Of a stretch of DNA of 64,000 nt, positions 21,615 through 31,100 are shown one piece after another. The first letter of the stretch is position 1, and the number at the start of each line of letters is the position of its first letter. A model generated the notes under the pieces. It was not told the DNA's origin, did not search any database, and saw only the letters and a program-made list of their open reading frames with translations. Position numbers and translations under genes: made by a program. The DNA comes from Asterochloris sp. CNOR1 (lineage: Eukaryota; Chlorophyta; Trebouxiophyceae; Trebouxiales; Trebouxiaceae), in the NCBI GenBank assembly GCA_963969365.1, contig OZ017750.1, positions 62,001 through 126,000 of the forward strand, in the 5' to 3' direction.

Positions 21615-24600
21615 ATTCCTAGGTCCAAAACCCTAGCGCGCCAAAGTGCCCTAGATCGACCTGCATGCAGCACTACCAGGTACCTTCTGCTGAGTACAGC
21701 AGCTACATCAACCATGTCATCAGCCTGGGGCTGGCTGAGGACTGGATTGCACAACTGCGTGCCAGCTGCTCCCCAAACAGCCCCCCTTCCCTCAGAGCGG
21801 CCATTGATCAAGCCTGCAGACATCTGTCTGGACTGGTGGATGATCTCCAGCCAGTGCCGGCCTCTGCACATGGTGTGCACAGTTTAGAGAGTTTGGGCCA
21901 GCAGAATGGAGCACCAGTCCCAGAGGCAGCATTTGGCTTGGCAGCAGCCATGCCTAACACTCCTCAGGAGGAAGCTCGAATCCTGCTGTCCACGCAGAGA
22001 ATCAATGTCCGTCATGCTGTGGCTAAGCCACAGAACACAGTCCAGGCTGAAAGGTCTGCTGCCAAGCTCTGGAAGGTAGGCGCCGCATGGCCTTTGATCC
22101 CGTTCTTCATGGCGCCCTTGATGCTTCCAAGGCACACGTCACCCACACCCACCCAATCCTGCAGAGATACTGTGAGCAAATGGCGTCCCCTGATGGCGAC
22201 CTCATGTCTCAGGCCAAGATTCTTGAGTTCTCAGAGTGGCTTGTGGATGAGGCAGTGCAGCAGAATGGGGCTCGCTACTCGTTCAGCAGTGTAGGGTGAG
22301 AGGTCCCTCCACTGCTGTGTCTGAGCTGCGCTCATGTCCTGCCCTCCCCAACCTTTGGCCTGGTGCATGCAGTGATTATCTATGCCACCTCAAGGAAGTC
22401 CGCAGAGAGCAGTACTCACAGGGCCGCATCACCTCAGATGTACCTGCACCCCTGGAGATTCAGGCAGTGAGAGACTTAGTCCGTGCACGTGGCAAGGAGA
22501 TGCAGGCTGAGAACCTCAATGCGCAAGTGGCAGCTCAGGTGTGCATGGGTCTCCCTGTTTTGAGGGCGCTGTCGGTGGCCTGTGGTGGGCTGGCAGCGGC
22601 CTGGATCAATGCAGCTGGCTTCTTTGTCCTGACCATGGCTTCCAAGCTGCCATCGGCCAAGAAGTATCAGCGCTGGGTGTTCTCAGAGTTGGCTGAACAG
22701 ATGACTGACATGCTTCCTAGCTCTGCTTTGTTCATCCACTTGTCTCTATCGGATTCTGTGTCTGTCTTGAAACATCCATCAGCTCAGCTGGCACAAGTCC
22801 AGCTGCTCCTTGTGACTTCCACGCGTCAAGTTGCTGCTCTGCAGGTGGATGCTGCACTGAGCGCAGGGCAGCTTCGTCAGACCCTGCAAACAGCTTTCCA
22901 GCAGAAGCAGTGGCAGTGGGCCTACCTGCTGAGGATGGCAATGACTTTCATGCCAGCCACACTGGGCCGCTCTGATGACCTGCACAAGCTTCCCTGGAGC
23001 TGCCTGGCACTGAGGACGCAGGATCATGTGGGCCCAGTCCCCTCTGTGGCAATCCTCTTTGGTAGCATGCAGGGGAAGACTGTGAAGCCTGGGCAGGTGG
23101 ATATTCCTGGTGTCGTCAGGTATGCACAGTCATGCTGTCAGACGCAGTTGGGCAGTGTGTTGCAGTGTGTTCTCAGTTATTATGCCTCCTCTGCCACAGG
23201 TACCGAGACCATCGCATCTGTTCTCAGGCAGCGCTGGCCGACCTGACTGTCGCCACCTTCCACAGGGGCATCAAACTTGAGGATCTGGGCAAGTACATTG
23301 TTGCAGCCCCTAGTATGCAGGGGAACCAGCCCATGAGCGGGGAGACCCTCAACGTTCACCTTCGGCAGGCTTTTGAACTTGCTGGTGAGCCAGTGCCTTA
23401 ATGCTGCAGCTTTTGGATCATGGCTGACGGTGACATCTGTGGCTTGTTGCATGCAGGCGTGCCCTGTGGCAGGCTTGATGGGTACTCAGCTAAAGGTGAA
23501 GTCAGCCACAAATCCAAGAAGCATGGTGTGGAGGCGGCTAAGAGCGTGGGCATCAACAAAGCAGAGATCAAATTCGCAGCGAAGTAGGCACCTCAGGTCA
23601 TGCTGTGCATTCTGCACAGTATTGTCCCGCAGCTGACCGGTGTTTTTGCCTTGCAGGCATGAGTCTGACACCACAGACCTGTATTGCATCTTTGACCCGG
23701 ACACAGCCCAGAGGCTGGCTGGGTGGGGACGGGACTGGCAGGACAATCATCGTTTGGGCCAGGCTAATTTCAAGGTGATTGCCGCCAGTGCCAGTGCTTC
23801 TCATGCATGTCACAAAATTTGGGGGAGGGGGGAACTGATCTGATTGTGTCCTGCAGGCTGATGAGCATGTGCTGGACCGCATCATCCCAGGCTTGACAGT
23901 GCTCCTGCGCCGAGCTGGCATGCGATGCCACCCAGCACATCCTTTGCTGGCGTCCTTACGGGCCATCGACCACCTGCGGCAGGTGTTTGTGCAGAACGCC
24001 AGCTTGAGAATTCAGTCATATGGGGACCAGTGGCTGCGCACCATCCCGCCAGCGGCCAATCGCCTTCTGCAGAGCGCTGTAGGCAAGCAGCTGCGGCAGG
24101 AGACATGGGACAAACACGTTGCAGCTGAGGCCATTCTCAGCCAAAAAACAGAGTTCTTCACCAACCCAATGGTGAGCGCTGCAGCCCCTAGGTGTCATAA
24201 CCAAACATGCATTGCTCTGAACCTTTGCCCTTCCATGTCGCAGGCTGTCTTCTTCAAGGCGCTGAGTGGAAAGGAGGCCACGCCTATGCCTCCTGCCCCT
24301 GTGGTGATGCTGCCTCAGGTGACTCTTTTCGGGTGTTCAGCCCCTAGCATCTGCCAAAACCATGCCGTGGGTGCCTCTGGCTTCACAGGCCAGCTATGGC
24401 GTTACTCTGCCGCCTCAGTCCCTCAGTGCGCCGGGTGCCCCGGATGAGAGGGACTCCCTTTTGCTCGAGAAGCAGGTGTGCAGTCGATTGCCTTTCAGCT
24501 TGAGCGCCTGTGTATTGGTCAGACATTTTCCCCTTGGGAACTGCAGGTCTGGAAGCTCTCAGATTTTCAAACAGTCCCAGAAGTATTTGAGGCATTCTCC

Positions 24601-24890
24601 AAGGTCTCAGCGGTGCCTTCAGAGATCCGCAGGTGGCATGGCAGCAAGAAGGAGGCAAGAGCCAGCAGCATGGCCTTCTCAAGATTCAAGAATGGCCTTG
24701 CTGCTGAGGTCAGGAACCGCATGGATGCCCTGGGAAGCACCATGGCAGCTGTTGTCAGGGCCTTAGAAATGGAACGTGAGCGCATTTCCGCCACCAGGAC
24801 AGTCAGCTCGCTGCAGCAGCTATGCAGCAGGTACAGCAGTGACTCCAGGCTGCTTGGCAAGCGCAAGCAGAGCGGCTGAGCATGCCTTTG
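21615..24890 (+). mobile_element. Crypton-like DNA transposon, apparently full length in coding capacity
   Basis: It begins between 21612 and 21625, where LINE sequence ends and CCAAAACCCTAG starts; the same start is found in the deleted copy at 29230. It contains one ten-exon gene (21665-24879). The right end is not defined: a dispersed ~85-bp repeat begins at about 24956, so the border lies somewhere after 24880. No terminal inverted repeats or target duplication were seen, as expected for Cryptons, which integrate by site-specific recombination. Confidence 0.75.
21665..24879 (+). CDS. Crypton-like tyrosine recombinase with C-terminal GCR1_C-like domain
   Basis: Ten exons in perfect phase: 21665-22075, 22165-22295, 22373-23119, 23200-23384, 23457-23583, 23657-23774, 23857-24171, 24244-24318, 24389-24475, 24547-24879, with introns of 69-89 bp. 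This gives roughly 840 residues. The middle holds the recombinase core: first catalytic Arg in FMPATLGRSDDLHKLPW; then SGETLNVHLRQAFELAG; the second box SHKSKKHGVEAAKSVG (His, with Lys where Arg is usual, then HG); and the nucleophile Tyr, probably in KHESDTTDLYCIF. The C-terminal exon (VWKLSDFQTVPEVFEAF ... IRRWHGSKKEARASS) resembles the GCR1_C DNA-binding domain fused to Crypton recombinases. It would excise and integrate DNA through a 3'-phosphotyrosine. No stop or frameshift is needed, so the gene may be active. Part of exon 3 (22539-22670) could instead be an intron. The N-terminal 137 residues match the copy at 28.6-29.2 kb. Confidence 0.8.
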
Positions 24891-24955
24891 ATAGTTTGCT
24901 GAAACATGCAATGACGAGTCCTACCGCCATTTAAATGAACATGTCACTCTTTTCT

Positions 24956-25060
24956 GCTGAAAGTCATGTTCCGTTGAGCAGTGTCACATTTCATTCAACA
25001 AGTGAGAAAGCACTCCACAGACACGCATGCTTCCCACCAGGGCAAGCCCCTTGAGGCCTG
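24956..25060 (+). repeat. Dispersed ~85-bp repeat, copy A
   Basis: CTGCTGAAAGTCATGTTCCG, then a GTGTCACATTTCATTCA part, then CACTCCACAGACACGC and GGGCAAGCCCC. It matches copies at 27068 and 27420 over about 80 bp, and copy B also in the GGGCAAGCCC extension. Confidence 0.6.
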
Positions 25061-25739
25061 TTCTCTCAGACTTGCCGTGATACCAGGCTTGGTCTACATA
25101 CCTAATGTCACAATTTCCCTTGCAAGCATCTCGGAGACTGGATTGAGTGGCACTCATCGAATCATCAGATTTACTAGGCTGCAACATCAGCTTGAGGTGG
25201 TATAAGTGGCAGCATTGCAGGCCAAGGCCCTGATCAGGGCCTGCGGGGCTTAAAGAAGGCTCAGTCAAAGGCAGGTCCCTCTCCAGCTGCAACACAGCAT
25301 TGTCTCAGGGAGGACCAGCTCAAAGGCCAGGAAGGCAACATACCTTTCGTCACCACATGCTGCAGCAGTATCGCCCTGGTGAAACAGGGAACTCCAGGTG
25401 GCTTTGGCCAGTCCGCCCTCCCCCAGATTGGGGTGAGGCCATCCATGTGCCACCTCCCAAGACATCTCCACATCTCATTGAGACACAAAGACACAAAGGA
25501 CATAGCCTGCCAGGGCCTCAGCTGCTGGCAAACATGCAGTCTGCCCAGGTGCCTGGAGCAGACTCATGAGCTTGCTGAGTATGCTGGGGTGATTCCTTGT
25601 GTCCTGTGTGTCCTTTGTGTCGGTGTTTTGATGCGCCATCAAGAGCTCTCTCTTGGCTCCCTTGCCCTTGACCCACTGGTCCATCATGGGCTGGGGGGGG
25701 CTCAGGTGTTGTTACCAGGCCTGGTCAACACATATAAGG

Positions 25740-27055
25740 AATTTCGAAGAGGTCAGTCGAGTCACCCTGCATCTATGGATCTGCAAGGCAGATCTATGTG
25801 GCCGGATAAGCCAGACGAGCACGGGTACCTGCCTTATCACCTCAAAGGCCTCGAAGTTGATGAGCTGACAGAGTTGATTGAGGGCTGTGGCTTCCTGAGC
25901 GATGCAGGAGGTAGTGTGAACATCTCGTTCATTGCTGACTCCATGCACCGCCGCATACTGATCCCAGCTAGCGATCAGGAGCGAGGCCTCAGGGACATCA
26001 GGCTGACTTTCACAGCATCCTGTCAGCCACTGCCCAATCTGTGGTGCGACATGCTCCAGCCTGAGCCAGTAGCTTGAGGGGAGTGTTGAGGAGCTCAGTC
26101 AGATGTCTTGTGAGGGCAACGCACAAGAGCTCAGTGACGGCGTCGCTGCCAGGCGGACAACCTGGAAGGTGAGCTTGAAATTCAATGGCCAGTGGACACT
26201 GCTCTAGTCTCCTGAATGGCTGAGGGCCTTCAGTTGCACCTGTGCATCCGTCAATGTTCCACCTGCTCCGATGGCTTGCTGTTGCCGGCCTTTCTGCAGG
26301 TGACAGCATGGAGCGAGGTCGGCGGCCCGTGCGTGCGTGGCTCCTCAGAGTGCTTTCCTGTCACTGGGGTAAACGCTGTCGCAGCCAGCCTGCGCCGTGC
26401 TGGGCGGCCGTTGAGCTTCAAACTGGACACCTGGGGGCATGCAAATGAAAAAGGCCTGCCTCTGCTAGGATTTGTTCCCTGCAGTCAGCGAGTAGATATC
26501 CCCTTCCAGGCTCCAGATGTGCCTGTGGGAGGCGTCTTCAAGTTTGCATCGCACTCAGCAACAAGGCTGCAGCTGCCAGGGCACTACAGGCAAGGACCCA
26601 TGGCTGCAAGTATCGCTGTGGTACTGAAACTGAGTCCTCTTGACTGTACTGTGAGGACTGGCACGGCAGCACAAGCATTGCTGCGCTCCATGCAGGGTTG
26701 ACACCCCTGGCAAAGACCCCCGGCTTGTTGTTGTGGGACCCCTGCTGTTGTCTGAGCTTCTTGAGTACCCCGAGACAGATCTGCCTCTCTGGAAGTTGTT
26801 TGACAAGGTGCGTGCCGCTGCTGAACGGCGTCGTATGACCTTTACACTGCTCCTTCCATATGCCCACTCCTTCACAAGTTTCCCCTGCCAAGGCAGGAGT
26901 ACCCACAGCGCTACCTCTGTGGCATTTCTGGTCAGGTGTTCAGGTTTTCTGGCAGCCGGTGGCAACTCGTTGAGGAGCTGCAGGTGCAAAAGGATCTGCA
27001 GAATACCCTCATTGAACTTCTGGAGCCTGCAAGGTTGGTCACAGATCTTATAGTA
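25740..27055 (+). CDS. Unrecognised multi-exon coding blocks
   Basis: Three blocks look coding on the plus strand. 25775-26077 encodes DLQGRSMWPDKPDEHGYLPY ... VNISFIADSMHRRILIP and ends PEPVA before a stop. 26340-26700 encodes RPLSFKLDTWGHANEKGLPL, LLGFVPCSQRVDIPF and GVFKFASHSATRLQLPGHY. 26730-27055 encodes LLLSELLEYPETDLPLWKLF and, in another frame, RQEYPQRYLCGISGQVFRF and WQLVEELQVQKDLQNT up to a GTAAGT donor at 27053. The frame change in the third block needs a small intron or a one-base indel near 26880. These may be 5' exons of the gene that ends at 27979, which would make it a fuller paralogue of the zinc-finger gene, but the link is unproven. No family recognised. Confidence 0.4.
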
Positions 27056-27067
27056 AGTCACATTTCA

Positions 27068-27175
27068 CTGCTGAAAGTCATATTTTACCAAGAGGTGTAA
27101 CATTTTACTCAGAAAAATAGATTTTACTCCACAAATCACATCTCACGCAGGGGGCAAGCCCGCTTGAATGCTGGC
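27068..27175 (+). repeat. Dispersed ~85-bp repeat, copy B
   Basis: CTGCTGAAAGTCATATTTTA, GGTGTAACATTTTACTCAGA, TTTACTCCACAAATCACATC, then GGGCAAGCCCGCTTGA. It starts just after the GTAAGT donor at 27053, so it is probably intronic. Confidence 0.65.
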
Positions 27176-27419
27176 ACCTTTGAAGCCACGCCACATGAGC
27201 ATGTGCCATATGTGAGACCTTGCCTCTCTGCATCGATGCAGTAGAGAAACCAGAATCTGTACTGGACCCTTCCGTGGCTACAGCCCAACGCTGCCCCCTG
27301 TTCTGCTGACATTCTCTGCCTGATTTTCTTGTGGTTTGACCCAGACTTTGAACTGGCTGGTCTCCCCTTCTTGAACTCAGCCTTTGTGTGCCAGTTTCCT
27401 GGCTCAGCGAGTCACAATG

Positions 27420-27510
27420 AACTGCTGAAAGTCAATTTTCTTACTGAGTGGTGTCAAATGCCACTCAGAAAGTGAGATGTCACCCCACAAAATCACGTGT
27501 CATCTTGTGG
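27420..27510 (+). repeat. Dispersed ~85-bp repeat, copy C
   Basis: CTGCTGAAAGTCAATTTTCT, GGTGTCAAATGCCACTCAGA, GTCACCCCACAAAATCACG. It runs straight into the coding start of the 27.5-kb exon (VILWCNRKQPRF). Confidence 0.65.
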
Positions 27511-27979
27511 TGCAACCGCAAGCAGCCCCGCTTCGGCTTGGTCTTTTGCAAGGTCCTGAAGGATCAAGGCGCTCTGGTGCTCACCCAAAAAGGTGATGAG
27601 TCCAAGCTTGCCACTGAAGTGCTTGCTAGTGTTGCTCAACAAGACCCAGCGTGTTGTGTTGGCTCGTCCCTAGCCAACTTTGATGCATGCAGGAGAGCCA
27701 GAATTCATGAAATGGGTAGACCTTGCAAAGCATCTCAGTGACACCATCTACTCCCAGCTGGACTCCTTCTTCAGGGCAGTGAAAATCAAACTTCAGGAAC
27801 ATGAAGAGGCCAGCGCCGCCCCTCTGTCATTTTCATACACATCAATCCGGGCAGGCCTGAAAAGACGTGCAGCTAGGTGCGCAGATGACGAGGTGCTCGT
27901 TACCAGAGACACTGCTAAGGCTGTGCTTGCTCATTCGTACCAGACCCGAGAGATCAAGCGTCAGATTTGGAAGTGCTAG
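27500..27979 (+). CDS. C-terminal exons, paralogue of the 12.3-13.5 kb zinc-finger gene
   Basis: Exons about 27500-27592 and 27693-27979, joined in phase 1, encode VILWCNRKQPRFGLVFCKVL, GALVLTQ, then EPEFMKWVDLAKHLSD ... LKRRAARCADDEVLVTRDTA and a final KRQIWKC before the stop. Against the minus-strand gene the pairs WCNRKQPRF/WCNPKQPRF, ALVLTQKGEPEFMKW/ALVLTEPGLPEFMRW and REIKRQIWKC/RGLKSQIWTS line up, and the intron is in the same place and phase. The two copies have diverged well past 50% elsewhere, so the duplication is old. The N-terminal zinc-finger exon was not found here. Function unknown. Confidence 0.65.
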
Positions 27980-28369
27980 GTGCAACTAGTCTGAACCTGT
28001 GCAATACCTTGCATCACCAGCGACGCCAGCGCCCTCCCTCTATCAACATTTTGTGAATTTAGTGATTTGAGACCTAAGATGTTGGCTGAGATAAATATCA
28101 GCAGCAGGTTGTTGGACTGACATGCATGGCCCAGCCACTGAAATCACCAAAGTGAGGAGGGGGTGGGCCCAAGCAAGCTGTGCAGTCAGCACTGTCCTCG
28201 TTGCAACTGCTCAACTGATAGGGCGCAATGCCTCGGCTGTGTCATATGCTTGTTGTTGCCTTGCCGTGCGTCAATGGACTGTCTGCTTACTTAGAGATTT
28301 TCTATCTGCCTCCGTAGCAAGGGAAACTGTGATGCCGTCCACGCGAGTCAGCCGCGAGAGGCAGGATCG

Positions 28370-28590
28370 CAATTTTGAAATTGTGGTCAATCACATCAAC
28401 AATGATCATCAAGCGCAGCAGCCTCTATTACACAAAAGTTCGTGACGACCTTAAGCAGGCTCTTGGGCACAATATCAAGAAGTACTCAGGCACCTTTCAC
28501 TACAAGCCAGGCAACAACCATGTACACTTCCTCGTGATGTCTCAAGTGCCCAAGTCCAGAGCAGTCATCAAAGCCCGCATTGCTGCCCCC
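28370..28590 (+). CDS. Unrecognised coding block
   Basis: A frame encodes MIIKRSSLYYTKVRDDLKQ, then KKYSGTFHYKPGNNHVHFLV and ends near KARIAAPM at the junction with the deleted Crypton-like copy. Composition is protein-like, with alternating hydrophobic and basic residues, and unlike the low-complexity shadows around it. It may be the 5' remnant of a gene cut by the insertion. No family recognised. Confidence 0.35.
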
Positions 28591-29230
28591 ATGTCACTGG
28601 CAGCCCTGTCCAAATGCTGCAGCACCAATGCACTGGCTCACCAGCGAGATCAAAAGCCTGCCGAAGGTGTACATTGAGGGTCTCCCCGCTCATAGGCTGA
28701 TTCCCTTGTCTCTGCAAGCGCGCTGGCTGTGAGTGATTTCGACAAGATGATCGGCCATCGGCAACAGAAGGCAGCAGAAGCAGTGTGACTTCTACCTTCC
28801 AGAGCTTTGCAGCAGCCCTCTCAGCATTGACTGTGTTCGGTGGCTTGGCCGCACAATGACGGGCATTGATGATCTGGGTACACCGCAGCATCCGGGCTCT
28901 CTGCTCAGGAGTGACAGCCATTGCTCCTTCTGAGAGTGGTACTCCATCCTGCTGGATTCTTGTCTCTAAGCTGGAGTCACCAGGGGTAGAGACTGGCACT
29001 GGCTGAAGATCATCCACTACCCCTGACAGGTGTCTGCAGGCTTGATCTATAGCTGCTCTCAGGGAAACGGGGCTGTCTGGGAAGCAACTGGCGCTCAGTT
29101 GTTTTGTGTAGTCCTCAGCCAGCCCCAGGCTGATGACAGAGTTGATGTAGCTGCTGTACTCAGCAGAGGGGACCTGCAACTGCGGCATGTCTAGTCAGTA
29201 TAGGGCACTTTAAACGCTCTAGGGTTTTGG
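28590..29230 (-). mobile_element. Internally deleted copy of the Crypton-like element
   Basis: Read on the minus strand, it begins CCAAAACCCTAG (29230-29219), keeps an AAAGTGCCCTA block, a start codon at 29188 and an exon-1 homologue (LQVPSAEYSSYINSVISLGL, LRAAIDQACRHLSG, KPPNTVNAERAAAKLWK), then a GTAGAA donor. About 80 bp later it resumes at GNQPMSGETLNVHLRQAFDL, the exon-4 end of the intact copy, and follows the next intron to about 28590. Everything between, including the first catalytic Arg, and everything after, including the Tyr, is missing. It cannot encode a recombinase. The two copies differ at many exon-1 positions, so this copy does not derive from the intact one recently. Confidence 0.85.
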
Positions 29231-29251
29231 AGAAGACAAGTAGAACCTCGC

Positions 29252-29322
29252 GCAGGGTGTCACATAGCCTGTGATATACTGACGTGTTTACAGAGTGTCA
29301 CTTGGCCTGTGATCATATGATC
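29252..29322 (+). repeat. Joint motif, two tandem copies
   Basis: GCAGGGTGTCACATAGCCTG (29252) and ACAGAGTGTCACTTGGCCTG (29290), each followed by TGAT and an AT-rich stretch. They sit 22 bp beyond the 5' end of the deleted Crypton-like copy and open the block that ends at the copy at 33768. Confidence 0.7.
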
Positions 29323-29689
29323 TTAATTAGGAAACGCAAGGGAAAAGCTGCCAGTGAGCAGCCAGCCCTAGAAGAGTTCGCACAATCTTGGCACATAAAT
29401 CTCTGCACAGGAGTCGCGCTCCCTCCTCACCCTGGTCAGGTGCAATGAACAGTGCCACTGCCAATTGTGCTGTGCTATGAAGTTCAATTGAAACTGCTAA
29501 ATCAGTCTCAGGCCACTGGCAGTCAGCCGCCTGGTGAGCTGCACCTGAGTCAGGACGGCCCCTGCAGGTACCCGAGCCTCGTGGTCCGCCTTCCACCATG
29601 CTGTCCCCACAGGCTCATGCTCGCAACTGAGCAGATCTAGGGCCTCCCAGGCCCTCAACAGCAGCGCTGCAGAGATCACCTTATTGGCA

Positions 29690-31100
29690 GGCGCAGCACA
29701 GGAAGGCCGACAAGAGGTGGCGCCTGGCTGCTATGAATATGCTGGCCACTCACGCATGCAATGCCTTATGCCTCATCAAAAGGACACACAGATGGGTGCA
29801 CCTGCAGGCCTGCAAGCCCATCCTCAAGCACAGTCTGTTGCTGAACTGCGTGGTCAAGGAGCGTGCAGCACAGAGCCGCCTAAGTGAGTCAATGTCAATT
29901 TCAACATTTGATGCAGAAAGCACGATGTCTGCTCTCTTCTCCATCAGGTCAGCAAGGTGGCACTGGCTCCAGGTGCTTGTCTTGCAGTCATGTACCCGTG
30001 CAGGGATCCCGGCAAGGCAGCAGCCTGTCAGCAGTGGCAGCGGTGGAGAGTAGCAGGCCAGCAGGACGATGAGATCGAGCTCAGGCCAGCAGTCAGAGCA
30101 CACCCAGGTTGCCAAGGTGTGTCTTGTGGCTGCAGCAGCAGCCGGTGTCTTGCGCATGTGCACTGCCCAACAAGCCAGGTCATCAGCTCATTGCAACTGT
30201 GGCATTGCGCTTGATGCTGACAATACGCTTTGTCTTGCAGCTGGCCAGACACAGCAGAAAAGGACGCACGCCATACAGGATGGCACTCATCAATGGCCTC
30301 CGGTCCAATCGTGAAAAGGCCAAGGGCGCATGCCGCCTGATCGAGCGGCTCTTTGGCGGCTCCTGCGTCAGGTTGGAGAATGGCACGCTGCTTCAGGGCA
30401 GGGTGGCAGCCAAGTACGCCCTACTATCTGGTCTGCACGATGCCACGCTCCACACTGTCGCTATGGCCATCCTATGGTTCGAGGAACAACAGGCACAGCC
30501 ATGCAACCTCTTGAGCAGCTGCCTGAAGAGGAAGCGCGAGTGAGCCCTGCTCCAGCAACAGCTGCGGCAGGTGAGCTCTTAATGATGTGGGCCCATTATG
30601 CCATGTGTGTACCATTGCAAGTCCTTGTCTTAAGCAACAGGGCAGGCAGTTGCTCACCTAAGTGTCCTGTGCGAGCTGAAGTGCGAGCTGCAAGCGCGCT
30701 GCAGAGAGCACAAAACTGCCGCGTTCATTCTATCAGAGTGTCCCCCGTTCTTTCTGGCTGCAAGCTTGTTGGAGAACGCTGCTGGCCTGCATGAGGCTGA
30801 GATTGGTTGTCACATGCCTGCAGAGGCCCTGCTGCCACCGGAGGGCCCAACGCCTGGTGTGGGCGTGAGCAGCAGTGGACAGGGTGAGTGGCAAAATTGC
30901 TCTTTCACTTCTGCAATCCCAACATCTGTCAGGCCGGCCTCGGCAAGAAGCGCTTTGGCGCCTGCTGCCATGCCAGCAACCACCTCTCCAGTTACCAGAG
31001 GAGCCGCCACCTGGCGTAAGCAAACAGCAGGCTTTGTGAGGGCCTCCAGCAAAGCAGAGTCCCTGCAGATTGCTGCTTTCTGCTGTGGCAATGTTGCATC
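29690..31100 (+). CDS. Unrecognised multi-exon gene, basic N-terminal part
   Basis: Blocks on the plus strand: 29697-29882 (RKADKRWRLAAMNMLATHAC, HRWVHLQACKPILKHSLLL, VVKERAAQSRL), about 29957-30100 (RDPGKAAACQQWQRWRVAG), 30241-30543 (SRKGRTPYRMALINGLRSNR, CRLIERLFGGSCVRLENG, AAKYALLSGLHDATLHTVAM) and about 30930-31015 (LGKKRFGACCHASNHLSSYQ, then RSRHL). The last has a CC-H-H spacing that could be a zinc site. The first and third are rich in Lys/Arg and predicted helix, as in nucleic-acid-binding proteins. The phrase VKERAAQ is shared with the zinc-finger gene at 12.3 kb, perhaps by chance. Exon borders are uncertain and no family is recognised. Confidence 0.4.

Noticed and set aside
22076-22164. 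Apparent one-base frameshift in the Crypton gene after KLWK
   Set aside because: A normal 89-bp intron with GTAGGC donor and TGCAG acceptor restores the phase, and the deleted copy at 29 kb diverges at the same point, as expected for an intron start.
21615-24890. Reading the recombinase gene as a phage or bacterial integrase transferred into the genome
   Set aside because: Nine spliceosomal introns and the eukaryotic GCR1_C-like partner domain point to a resident eukaryotic Crypton lineage.
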